From Hippasteria phrygiana (taxonomy: Eukaryota; Echinodermata; Asteroidea; Valvatida; Goniasteridae), in assembly GCA_037893225.1 (NCBI GenBank), contig JAZGUH010000407.1:1-64000 (forward strand): 64,000 bases of DNA, given 5' to 3'. How positions within the stretch are numbered: the stretch's first letter is position 1; each line of letters begins with the position of its first letter. Below are positions 1 to 10,972 of the stretch, one piece after another. The notes below the pieces were generated by a model. It ran no database searches, had not been told where the DNA came from, and worked only from the letters and a program-made list of their open reading frames with translations. The position numbers were made by a program, and so were the translations under genes.

Positions 1-77
1 GCATGTTACCGTCTATTTATTGCTCCATGCATGTCAAATTCCCTAGGGTATGACTTGCTTTACTCATACATAATTGC
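1..77 (+). repeat. Partial unit D at left edge
   Basis: The window opens inside a unit at GCATGTTACCGTC and ends this unit with CTAGGGTATGACTT and CATACATAATTGC, the right-hand signature of type D. The next full unit starts at 78. Confidence 0.9.
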
Positions 78-3000
78 ATGAAATATAAACCAAATACAGT
101 AATTTTGACATGTATGGATAGCTTAGATCTGGCGCTACATGTTGCAATTATCGGCGGCTTCTTAGAGTTAAAACTTGTGGAGAAAATTCAAACCTCGCAA
201 TGTTTATTTTCTTTCCGGCCAACATCTGTGTGCATATTACCTTCTATTTATTGCTCCATGCCTGTCAAATTCCCTAGGGTATGACTTGCTTTACTCATTC
301 ATAATTGCATGAAATATCAACCAAATTCAGTAATTTTTGACATGTATGGATAGCTTAGATCTGGCGCTACATGTTGCAATTATCGGCGGCTTCTTAGAGT
401 TAAAACTTGTGGAGAAAATTCAAACCCTCGCAATGTTTATTTTCTTTCCGGCCAACATCTGTGTAGCATGTTTACCGTCTATTTATTGCTCCATGCATGT
501 CAAATTCCCTAGGGGTATGGACTTGCTTTACTCATTCATAATTGCATGAAATATCAACCAAATTCAGTAATTTTGACATGTATGGATAGCTTAGATCTGG
601 CGCTACATGTTGCAATTATCGGCGGCTTCTTAGAGTTAAACACTTGTGGAGAAAATTCAAACCTCGCAATGTTTATTTTCTTTCCGGCCAACATCTGTGT
701 ACATGTTACCGTCTATTTATTGCTCCATGCATGTCAAATTCCCTGGGGTATGGACTTGCTTTACTCATTCATAATTGCATGAAATATCAACCAAATTCAG
801 TAATTTTGACATGTATGGATAGCTTAGATCTGGCGGTACATGTTGCAATTATCGGCGGCTTCTTAGAGTTAAAACTTGTGGAGAAAATTCAAACCTCGCA
901 ATGTTTATTTTCTTTCCGGCCAACATCTGTGTGCATGTTACCGTCTATTTATTGCTCCATGCATGTCAAATTCCCTAGGGTATGACTTGCTTTACTCATA
1001 CATAATTGCATGAAATATAAACCAAATACAGTAATTTTGACATGTATGGATAGCTTAGATCTGGCGCTACATGTTGCAATTATCGGCGGCTTCTTAGAGT
1101 TAAAACTTGTGGAGAAAATTCAAACCTCGCAATGTTTATTTTCTTTCCGGCCAACATCTGTGTGCATAGTTACCTTCTATTTATTGCTCCATGCATGTCA
1201 AATTCCCCTAGGGTATGACTTGCTTTACTCATTCATAATTGCATGAAACTATCAACCAAATTCAGTAATTTTGACATGTATGGATAGCTTAGATCTGGCG
1301 CTACATGTTGCAATTATCGGCGGCTTCTTAGAGTTAAAACTTGTGGAGAAAATTCAAACCTCGCAATGTTTATTTTCTTTCCGGCCAACATCTGTGTACA
1401 TGTTACCTTCTATTTATTGCTCCATGCATGTCAAATTCCCTGGGGTATGGACTTGCTTTACTCATTCATAATTGCATGAAATATCAACCAAATTCAGTAA
1501 TTTTGACATGTATGGATAGCTTAGATCTGGCGGTACATGTTGCAATTATCGGCGGCTTCTTAGAGTTAAAACTTGTGGAGAAAATTCAAACCTCGCAATG
1601 TTTATTTTCTTTCCGGCCAACATCTGTGTGCATGTTACCGTCTATTTATTGCTCCATGCATGTCAAATTCCCTAGGGTATGACTTGCTTTACTCATACAT
1701 AATTGCATGAAATATAAACCAAATACAGTAATTTTGACATGTATGGATAGCTTAGATCTGGCGCTACATGTTGCAATTATCGGCGGCTTCTTAGAGTTAA
1801 AACTTGTGGAAAAATTCAAACCTCGCAATGTTTATTTTCTTTCCGCCAACATCTGTGTGCATATTACCTTCTATTTATTGCTCCATGCCTGTCAAATTCC
1901 CTAGGGTAATGACTTGCTTTACTCATTCATAATTGCATGAAATATCAACCAAATTCAGTAATTTTGACATGTATGGATAGCTTAGATCTGGCGCTACATG
2001 TTGCAATTATCGGCGGCTTCTTAGAGTTAACACTTGTGGAGAAAATTCAAACCTCGCAATGTTTATTTTCTTTCCGGCCAACATCTGTGTACATGTTACC
2101 GTCTATTTATTGCTCCATGCATGTCAAATTCCCTGGGGTATGGACTTGCTTTACTCATTCATAATTGCATGAAATATCAACCAAATTCAGTAATTTTGAC
2201 ATGTATGGATAGCTTAGATCTGGCGGTACATGTTGCAATTATCGGCGGCTTCTTAGAGTTAAAACTTGTGGAGAAAATTCAAACCTCGCAATGTTTATTT
2301 TCCTTTCCGGCCAACATCTGTGTGCATGTTACCGTCTATTTATTGCTCCATGCATGTCAAATTCCCTAGGGTATGACTTGCTTTACTCATACATAATTGC
2401 ATGAAATATAAACCAAATACAGTAATTTTGACATGTATGGATAGCTTAGATCTGGCGCTACATGTTGCAATTATCGGCGGCTTCTTAGAGTTAAAACTTG
2501 TGGAGGAAAATTCAAACCTCGCAATGTTTATTTTCTTTCCGGCCAACATCTGTGTGCATATTACCTTCTATTTATTGCTCCATGCCTGTCAAATTCCCTA
2601 GGGTATGACTTGCTTTACTCATTCATAATTGCATGAAATATCAACCAAATTCAGTAATTTTGACATGTATGGATAGCTTAGATCTGGCGCTACATGTTGC
2701 AATTATCGGCGGCTTCTTAGAGTTAACACTTGTGGAGAAAATTCAAACCTCGCAATGTTTATTTTCTTTCCGGCCAACATCTGTGTACATGTTACCGTCT
2801 ATTTATTGCTCCATGCATGTCAAAATTCCCCTGGGGTATGGACTTGCTTTACTCATTCATAATTGCATGAAATATCAACCAAATTCAGTAATTTTGACAT
2901 GTATGGATAGCTTAGATCTGGCGGTACATGTTGCAATTATCGGCGGCTTCTTAGAGTTAAAACTTGTGGAGAAAATTCAAACCTCGCAATGTTTATTTTC

Positions 3001-6000
3001 TTTCCGGCCAACATCTGTGTGCATATTACCTTCTATTTATTGCTCCATGCCTGTCAAATTCCCTAGGGTATGACTTGCTTTACTCATTCATAATTGCATG
3101 AAATATCAACCAAATTCAGTAATTTTGACATGTATGGATAGCTTAGATCTGGCGCTACATGTTGCAATTATCGGCGGCTTCTTAGAGTTAAAACTTGTGG
3201 AGAAAATTCAAACCTCGCAATGTTTATTTTCTTTCCGGCCAACATCTGTGTACATGTTACCGTCTATTTATTTGCTCCATGCATGTCAAATTCCCTGGGG
3301 TATGGACTTGCTTTACTCATTCATAATTGCATGAAAATATCAACCAAATTCAGTAATTTTGACATGTATGGATAGCTTAGATCTGGCGGTACATGTTGCA
3401 ATTATCGGCGGCTTCTTAGAGTTAAAACTTGTGGAGAAAATTCAAACCTCGCAATGTTTATTTTCTTTCCGGCCAACATCTGTGTGCATGTTACCGTCTA
3501 TTTATTGCTCCATGCATGTCAAATTCCCCTAGGGTATGACTTGCTTTACTCATACATAATTGCATGAAATATTAACCAAATACAGTAATTTTGACATGTA
3601 TGGATAGCTTAGATCTGGCGCTACATGTTGCAATTATCGGCGGCTTCTTAGAGTTAAAACTTGTGGAAAAATTCAAACCTCGCAATGTTTATTTTCTTTC
3701 CGGCCAACATCTGTGTGCATATTACCTTCTATTTATTGCTCCATGCCTGTCAAATTCCCTAGGGTATGACTTGCTTTACTCATTCATAATTGCATGAAAT
3801 ATCAACCAAATTCAGTAATTTTGACATGTATGGATAGCTTAGATCTGGCGCTACATGTTGCAATTATCGGCGGCTTCTTAGAGTTAACACTTGTGGAGAA
3901 AATTCAAACCTCGCAATGTTTATTTTTCTTTCCGGCCAACATCTGTGTACATGTTACCGTCTATTTATTGCCTCCATGCATGTCAAATTCCCTGGGGTAT
4001 GGACTTGCTTTACTCATTCATAATTGCATGAAATATCAACCAAATTCAGTAATTTTGACATGTATGGATAGCTTAGATCTGGCGGGTACATGTTGCAATT
4101 ATCGGCGGCTTCTTAGAGTTAAAACTTGTGGAGAAAATTCAAACCTCGCAATGTTTATTTTCTTTCCGGCCAACATCTGTGTGCATGTTACCGTCTATTT
4201 ATTGCTCCATGCATGTCAAATTCCCTAGGGTATGACTTGCTTTACTCATACATAATTGCATGAAATATAAACCAAATACAGTAATTTTGACATGTATGGA
4301 TAGCTTAGATCTGGCGCTACATGTTGCAATTATCGGCGGCTTCTTAGAGTTAAAACTTGTGGAGAAAATTCAAACCTCGCAATGTTTATTTTCTTTCCGG
4401 CCAACATCTGTGTGCATATTACCTTCTATTTATTGCTCCATGCCTGTCAAATTCCCTAGGGTATGACTTGCTTTACTCATTCATAATTGCATGAAATATC
4501 AACCAAATTCAGTAATTTTGACATGTATGGATAGCTTAGATCTGGCGCTACATGTTGCAATTATCGGCGGCTTCTTAGAGTTAAAACTTGTGGAGAAAAT
4601 TCAAACCTCGCAATGTTTATTTTCTTTCCGGCCAACATCTGTGTACATGTTACCGTCTATTTATTGCTCCATGCATGTCAAATTCCCTGGGGTATGGACT
4701 TGCTTTTACTCATTCATAATTGCATGAAATATCAACCAAATTCAGTAATTTTGACATGTATGGATAGCTTAGATCTGGCGCTACATGTTGCAATTATCGG
4801 CGGCTTCTTAGAGTTAACACTTGTGGAGAAAATTCAAACCTCGCAATGTTTATTTTCTTTCCGGCCAACATCTGTGTGCATGTTACCGTCTATTTATTGC
4901 TCCATGCATGTCAAATTCCCTAGGGTATGACTTGCTTTACTCATACATAATTGCATGAAATATAACCAAATACAGTAATTTTGACATGTATGGATAGCTT
5001 AGATCTGGCGCTACATGTTGCAATTATCGGCGGCTTCTTAGAGTTAAAACTTGTGGAGAAAATTCAAACCTCGCAATGTTTATTTTCTTTCCGGCCAACA
5101 TCTGTGTACATGTTACCGTCTATTTATTGCTCCATGCATGTCAAATTCCCTGGGGTATGGACTTGCTTTACTCATTCATAATTGCATGAAATATCAACCA
5201 AATTCAGTAATTTTGACATGTATGGATAGCTTAGATCTGGCGCTACATGTTGCAATTATCGGCGGCTTCTTAGAGTTAACACTTGTGGAGAAAATTCAAA
5301 CCTCGCAATGTTTATTTCTTTCCGGCCAACATCTGTGTACATGTTACCTTTATTTATTGCTCCATGCATGTCAAATTCCCTGGGGTATGGACTTGCTTTA
5401 CTCATTCATAATTGCATGAAATATCAACCAATTCAGTAATTTTGACATGTATGGATAGCTTAGATCTGGCGGTACATGTTGCAATTATCGGCGGCTTCTT
5501 AGAGTTAAAACTTGTGGAGAAAATTCAAACCTCGCAATGTTTATTTTCTTTCCGGCCAACATCTGTGTGCATGTTACCGTCTATTTATTGCTCCATGCAT
5601 GTCAAATTCCCTAGGGTATGACTTGCTTTACTCATACATAATTGCATGAAATATAAACCAAATACAGTAATTTTGACATGTATGGATAGCTTAGATCTGG
5701 CGCTACATGTTGCAATTATCGGCGGCTTCTTAGAGTTAAAACTTGTGGAGAAAATTCAAACCTCGCAATGTTTATTTTCTTTCCGGCCAACATCTGTGTG
5801 CATATTACCTTCTATTTATTGCTCCATGCTGTCAAATTCCCTGAGGGTATGACTTGCTTTACTCATTCATAATTGCATGAAATATCAACCAAATTCAGTA
5901 ATTTTGACATGTATGGATAGCTTAGATCTGGCGCTACATGTTGCAATTATCGGCGGCTTCTTAGAGTTAAAACTTGTGGAGAAAATTCAAAACCTCGCAA

Positions 6001-6806
6001 TGTTTATTTTCTTTCCGGCCAACATCTGTGTACATGTTACCGTCTATTTATTGCTCCATGCATGTCAAATTCCCTGGGGTATGGACTTGCTTTACTCATT
6101 CATAATTGCATGAAATATCAACCAAATTCAGTAATTTTGACATGTATGGATAGCTTAGATCTGGCGCTACATGTTGCAATTATCGGCGGCTTCCTTAGAG
6201 TTAACACTTGTGGAGAAAAATTCAAACCTCGCAATGTTTATTTTCTTTCCGGCCAACATCTGTGTACATGTTACCGTCTATTTATTGCTCCATGCATGTC
6301 AAATTCCCTGGGGTATGGACTTGCTTTACTCATTCATAATTGCATGAAATATCAACCAAAATTCAGTAATTTTGACATGTATGGGATAGCTTAGATCTGG
6401 CGGTACATGTTGCAATTATCGGCGGCTTCTTAGAGTTAAAACTTGTGGAGAAAATTCAAACCTCGCAATGTTTATTTTCTTTCCGGCCAACATCTGTGTG
6501 CATGTTACCGTCTATTTATTGCTCCATGCATGTCAAATTCCCTAGGGTATGACTTGCTTTACTCATACATAATTGCATGAAATATAAACCAAATACAGTA
6601 ATTTTGACATGTATGGATAGCTTAGATCTGGCGCTACATGTTGCAATTATCGGCGGCTTCTTAGAGTTAAAACTTGTGGAGAAAATTCAAACCTCGCAAT
6701 GTTTATTTTCTTTCGGCCAACATCTGTGTGCATATTACCTTCTATTTATTGCTCCATGCCTGTCAAATTCCCTAGGGTATGACTTGCTTTACTCATTCAT
6801 AATTGC
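1..6806 (+). repeat. Indel-ridden left segment, probably unpolished
   Basis: Unit lengths vary here from 230 to 237 bp, against exactly 231 or 232 everywhere else. I count about 35 one-base insertions or deletions, mostly in short homopolymers: an extra T near 334, extra C near 423, AGCATGTTT near 473, extra A near 640, extra C near 1203 and 3525, a lost G near 1843, extra T near 3268, extra G near 4081, lost A near 4960, extra A near 5988 and 6215, extra G near 6384, and a lost C near 6713. After 6713 there are none. Unit order by start: 78 A-B-C-D; 1010 A-B-D; 1707 A-C-D; 2401 A-C-D/A; 3098 B-D; 3564 A-C-D; 4260 A-B-E; 4955 A/B-C*-D; 5646 A-B-C-D; 6577 A. Single-base homopolymer indels without matching substitutions suggest uncorrected long-read sequence, for example a contig end, rather than biological decay. 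Confidence 0.85.
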
Positions 6807-7269
6807 ATGAAATATCAACCAAATTCAGTAATTTTGACATGTATGGATAGCTTAGATCTGGCGCTACATGTTGCAATTATCGGCGGCTTCTTAGAGTTAA
6901 CACTTGTGGAGAAAATTCAAACCTCGCAATGTTTATTTTCTTTCCGGCCAACATCTGTGTACATGTTACCGTCTATTTATTGCTCCATGCATGTCAAATT
7001 CCCTGGGGTATGGACTTGCTTTACTCATTCATAATTGCATGAAATATCAACCAAATTCAGTAATTTTGACATGTATGGATAGCTTAGATCTGGCGGTACA
7101 TGTTGCAATTATCGGCGGCTTCTTAGAGTTAAAACTTGTGGAGAAAATTCAAACCTCGCAATGTTTATTTTCTTTCCGGCCAACATCTGTGTGCATGTTA
7201 CCGTCTATTTATTGCTCCATGCATGTCAAATTCCCTAGGGTATGACTTGCTTTACTCATACATAATTGC
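6807..7269 (+). repeat. First regular units C-D
   Basis: Units C (6807) and D (7039) follow an A unit at 6577 that still carries a one-base loss, completing an A-C-D trimer. From 6807 on, unit length is strictly 231 or 232 bp. Confidence 0.9.
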
Positions 7270-7732
7270 ATGAAATATAAACCAAATACAGTAATTTTGA
7301 CATGTATGGATAGCTTAGATCTGGCGCTACATGTTGCAATTATCGGCGGCTTCTTAGAGTTAAAACTTGTGGAGAAAATTCAAACCTCGCAATGTTTATT
7401 TTCTTTCCGGCCAACATCTGTGTGCATATTACCTTCTATTTATTGCTCCATGCCTGTCAAATTCCCTAGGGTATGACTTGCTTTACTCATTCATAATTGC
7501 ATGAAATATCAACCAAATTCAGTAATTTTGACATGTATGGATAGCTTAGATCTGGCGCTACATGTTGCAATTATCGGCGGCTTCTTAGAGTTAAAACTTG
7601 TGGAGAAAATTCAAACCTCGCAATGTTTATTTTCTTTCCGGCCAACATCTGTGTACATGTTACCGTCTATTTATTGCTCCATGCATGTCAAATTCCCTGG
7701 GGTATGGACTTGCTTTACTCATTCATAATTGC

Positions 7733-7963
7733 ATGAAATATCAACCAAATTCAGTAATTTTGACATGTATGGATAGCTTAGATCTGGCGCTACATGTTGC
7801 AATTATCGGCGGCTTCTTAGAGTTAACACTTGTGGAGAAAATTCAAACCTCGCAATGTTTATTTTCTTTCCGGCCAACATCTGTGTGCATGTTACCGTCT
7901 ATTTATTGCTCCATGCATGTCAAATTCCCTAGGGTATGACTTGCTTTACTCATACATAATTGC
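7733..7963 (+). repeat. Fusion unit E (C left part, D right part)
   Basis: The unit has C at 58 and C at 95 (GTTAAC), as type C, then GTGTGCATG, CTAGGGTATGACTT and CATACAT, as type D. The switch lies between unit positions 95 and 155. Similar units are at 4724, 9121, 12130 and 19074. Confidence 0.92.
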
Positions 7964-8426
7964 ATGAAATATAAACCAAATACAGTAATTTTGACATGTA
8001 TGGATAGCTTAGATCTGGCGCTACATGTTGCAATTATCGGCGGCTTCTTAGAGTTAAAACTTGTGGAGAAAATTCAAACCTCGCAATGTTTATTTTCTTT
8101 CCGGCCAACATCTGTGTGCATATTACCTTCTATTTATTGCTCCATGCCTGTCAAATTCCCTAGGGTATGACTTGCTTTACTCATTCATAATTGCATGAAA
8201 TATCAACCAAATTCAGTAATTTTGACATGTATGGATAGCTTAGATCTGGCGCTACATGTTGCAATTATCGGCGGCTTCTTAGAGTTAAAACTTGTGGAGA
8301 AAATTCAAACCTCGCAATGTTTATTTTCTTTCCGGCCAACATCTGTGTACATGTTACCGTCTATTTATTGCTCCATGCATGTCAAATTCCCTGGGGTATG
8401 GACTTGCTTTACTCATTCATAATTGC

Positions 8427-8657
8427 ATGAAATATCAACCAAATTCAGTAATTTTGACATGTATGGATAGCTTAGATCTGGCGCTACATGTTGCAATTAT
8501 CGGCGGCTTCTTAGAGTTAACACTTGTGGAGAAAATTCAAACCTCGCAATGTTTATTTTCTTTCCGGCCAACATCTGTGTACATGTTACCGTCTATTTAT
8601 TGCTCCATGCATGTCAAATTCCCTAGGGTATGACTTGCTTTACTCATACATAATTGC
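8427..8657 (+). repeat. Fusion unit E' (C/D switch further right)
   Basis: This unit keeps the C-type GTGTACATG at 151-159 but ends D-type with CTAGGGTATGACTT and CATACAT. The C-to-D switch therefore lies between positions 155 and 199, unlike the E units before and after it. Confidence 0.9.
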
Positions 8658-9351
8658 ATGAAATATAAACCAAATACAGTAATTTTGACATGTATGGATA
8701 GCTTAGATCTGGCGCTACATGTTGCAATTATCGGCGGCTTCTTAGAGTTAAAACTTGTGGAGAAAATTCAAACCTCGCAATGTTTATTTTCTTTCCGGCC
8801 AACATCTGTGTGCATATTACCTTCTATTTATTGCTCCATGCCTGTCAAATTCCCTAGGGTATGACTTGCTTTACTCATTCATAATTGCATGAAATATCAA
8901 CCAAATTCAGTAATTTTGACATGTATGGATAGCTTAGATCTGGCGCTACATGTTGCAATTATCGGCGGCTTCTTAGAGTTAAAACTTGTGGAGAAAATTC
9001 AAACCTCGCAATGTTTATTTTCTTTCCGGCCAACATCTGTGTACATGTTACCGTCTATTTATTGCTCCATGCATGTCAAATTCCCTGGGGTATGGACTTG
9101 CTTTACTCATTCATAATTGCATGAAATATCAACCAAATTCAGTAATTTTGACATGTATGGATAGCTTAGATCTGGCGCTACATGTTGCAATTATCGGCGG
9201 CTTCTTAGAGTTAACACTTGTGGAGAAAATTCAAACCTCGCAATGTTTATTTTCTTTCCGGCCAACATCTGTGTGCATGTTACCGTCTATTTATTGCTCC
9301 ATGCATGTCAAATTCCCTAGGGTATGACTTGCTTTACTCATACATAATTGC

Positions 9352-9583
9352 ATGAAATATAAACCAAATACAGTAATTTTGACATGTATGGATAGCTTAG
9401 ATCTGGCGCTACATGTTGCAATTATCGGCGGCTTCTTAGAGTTAAAACTTGTGGAGAAAATTCAAACCTCGCAATGTTTATTTTCTTTCCGGCCAACATC
9501 TGTGTACATGTTACCGTCTATTTATTGCTCCATGCATGTCAAATTCCCTGGGGTATGGACTTGCTTTACTCATTCATAATTGC
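9352..9583 (+). repeat. Fusion unit A/B (232 bp)
   Basis: The left part is type A (ATATAAACC, AAATACAG) and the right part type B (GTGTACATGTTACCGTCT, CATGCATG, long form CTGGGGTATGGACTT). It is followed by C* and D, so the trimer A/B-C*-D is A-B-C-D with one unit lost at the A|B junction. A similar fusion with one base missing starts at 4955. Confidence 0.9.
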
Positions 9584-9815
9584 ATGAAATATCAACCAAA
9601 TTCAGTAATTTTGACATGTATGGATAGCTTAGATCTGGCGCTACATGTTGCAATTATCGGCGGCTTCTTAGAGTTAACACTTGTGGAGAAAATTCAAACC
9701 TCGCAATGTTTATTTTCTTTCCGGCCAACATCTGTGTACATGTTACCTTTTATTTATTGCTCCATGCATGTCAAATTCCCTGGGGTATGGACTTGCTTTA
9801 CTCATTCATAATTGC
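9584..9815 (+). repeat. Variant unit C* (TTACCTTTTATT)
   Basis: Type C with TTACCTTTTATT in place of TTACCGTCTATT (changes at 165 and 167). Other copies start at 14444, 17916, 19768 and 23240, and probably at 5186 with bases missing. It is absent right of 23472, and it serves as a tag for the large duplication at 13981-24165. Confidence 0.92.
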
Positions 9816-10046
9816 ATGAAATATCAACCAAATTCAGTAATTTTGACATGTATGGATAGCTTAGATCTGGCGGTACATGTTGCAATTATCGGCGGCTTCT
9901 TAGAGTTAAAACTTGTGGAGAAAATTCAAACCTCGCAATGTTTATTTTCTTTCCGGCCAACATCTGTGTGCATGTTACCGTCTATTTATTGCTCCATGCA
10001 TGTCAAATTCCCTAGGGTATGACTTGCTTTACTCATACATAATTGC

Positions 10047-10277
10047 ATGAAATATAAACCAAATACAGTAATTTTGACATGTATGGATAGCTTAGATCTG
10101 GCGCTACATGTTGCAATTATCGGCGGCTTCTTAGAGTTAAAACTTGTGGAGAAAATTCAAACCTCGCAATGTTTATTTTCTTTCCGGCCAACATCTGTGT
10201 GCATATTACCTTCTATTTATTGCTCCATGCCTGTCAAATTCCCTAGGGTATGACTTGCTTTACTCATTCATAATTGC
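10047..10277 (+). repeat. Reference unit type A (231 bp)
   Basis: Type A has A at unit position 10 (ATATAAACC), A at 18 (AAATACAG), C at 58 (GGCGCTA), A at 95 (TTAAAACTT), then GTGTGCATATTACCTTCT at 151-168, CATGCCTGTC at 180-189, CTAGGGTATGACTT (short form) and CATTCAT near the end. It opens nearly every HOR in the window. Against type B it differs at seven substitutions and one indel, about 97% identity. It lacks the ATGCAT found in B, C, D and E, and it carries TATAAA at unit positions 7-12. Confidence 0.95.
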
Positions 10278-10509
10278 ATGAAATATCAACCAAATTCAGT
10301 AATTTTGACATGTATGGATAGCTTAGATCTGGCGCTACATGTTGCAATTATCGGCGGCTTCTTAGAGTTAAAACTTGTGGAGAAAATTCAAACCTCGCAA
10401 TGTTTATTTTCTTTCCGGCCAACATCTGTGTACATGTTACCGTCTATTTATTGCTCCATGCATGTCAAATTCCCTGGGGTATGGACTTGCTTTACTCATT
10501 CATAATTGC
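10278..10509 (+). repeat. Reference unit type B (232 bp)
   Basis: Type B has C at 10 (ATATCAACC), T at 18 (AAATTCAG), C at 58, A at 95, GTGTACATGTTACCGTCT at 151-168, CATGCATGTC, CTGGGGTATGGACTT (long form) and CATTCAT. It differs from type C only at position 95. It is the most common second unit of the HOR, and in the right half it also flanks A2, A3, F and G units. Confidence 0.95.
10304..10469. repeat. Inverted repeat within the unit (example in type B)
   Basis: TTTGACATGTATGGA (10304-10318, unit 27-41) and TCCATGCATGTCAAA (10455-10469, unit 178-192) are reverse complements at 14 of 15 positions, 136 bp apart. Types B, C, D and E keep this match. A, F and G have CATGCCTGTC in the right arm and so a second mismatch. 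It is present once per unit throughout. Confidence 0.85.
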
Positions 10510-10741
10510 ATGAAATATCAACCAAATTCAGTAATTTTGACATGTATGGATAGCTTAGATCTGGCGCTACATGTTGCAATTATCGGCGGCTTCTTAGAGT
10601 TAACACTTGTGGAGAAAATTCAAACCTCGCAATGTTTATTTTCTTTCCGGCCAACATCTGTGTACATGTTACCGTCTATTTATTGCTCCATGCATGTCAA
10701 ATTCCCTGGGGTATGGACTTGCTTTACTCATTCATAATTGC
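10510..10741 (+). repeat. Reference unit type C (232 bp)
   Basis: Type C equals B except for C at unit position 95, which creates a GTTAAC at 90-95 (TTAACACTT). That hexamer is seen only in C, E and F units, so in a pure A-B-C-D stretch it recurs every 926 bp. Confidence 0.95.
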
Positions 10742-10972
10742 ATGAAATATCAACCAAATTCAGTAATTTTGACATGTATGGATAGCTTAGATCTGGCGGT
10801 ACATGTTGCAATTATCGGCGGCTTCTTAGAGTTAAAACTTGTGGAGAAAATTCAAACCTCGCAATGTTTATTTTCTTTCCGGCCAACATCTGTGTGCATG
10901 TTACCGTCTATTTATTGCTCCATGCATGTCAAATTCCCTAGGGTATGACTTGCTTTACTCATACATAATTGC
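10742..10972 (+). repeat. Reference unit type D (231 bp)
   Basis: Type D starts like B (ATATCAACC, AAATTCAG) but has G at 58 (GGCGGTA), A at 95, GTGTGCATGTTACCGTCT, CATGCATGTC, the short form CTAGGGTATGACTT, and CATACAT instead of CATTCAT near its end. It closes nearly every HOR, so CATACAT marks HOR boundaries through most of the window. Confidence 0.95.

Larger units (their letters stand above)
7270..9351 (+). repeat. Three tandem A-B-E trimers, 694-bp period
   Basis: Three consecutive trimers start at 7270, 7964 and 8658, each 231+232+231 bp. The third unit (7733, 8427, 9121) is a C-to-D fusion, so each trimer looks like A-B-C-D with one unit removed. The third units at 7733 and 9121 read GTGTGCATG, while that at 8427 reads GTGTACATG, so the C/D switch lies at a different place in the middle copy. 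Confidence 0.92.
10047..10972 (+). repeat. Reference 926-bp HOR A-B-C-D
   Basis: Four units of 231+232+232+231 bp. The same order recurs, for example, at 12361, 14907, 20231, 24860, 26017, 28332, 49629 and 57501, so it is probably the parental HOR. Trimers, hexamers and octamers elsewhere can be derived from it by loss, gain or replacement of whole units. Confidence 0.95.

Noticed and set aside
1646..2549. Minus-strand open frames of 60-69 codons at 1646-1828 and 2340-2549
   Set aside because: They start or stop at one-base indels in the low-quality segment and are absent from the regular units, so they are artefacts of those indels.
1..6806. Left segment as a biologically decayed array edge
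   Set aside because: Changes are nearly all one-base indels in homopolymers with few substitutions and an abrupt end near 6.72 kb, which fits sequencing error better; kept only as a quality finding.
7598..7939. Overlapping 113-120 codon open frames that cross unit boundaries (starting MWRKFKPRN)
   Set aside because: They exist only because the 1-bp longer units join two frames across a junction. They overlap the other frame in every copy and have no independent support.
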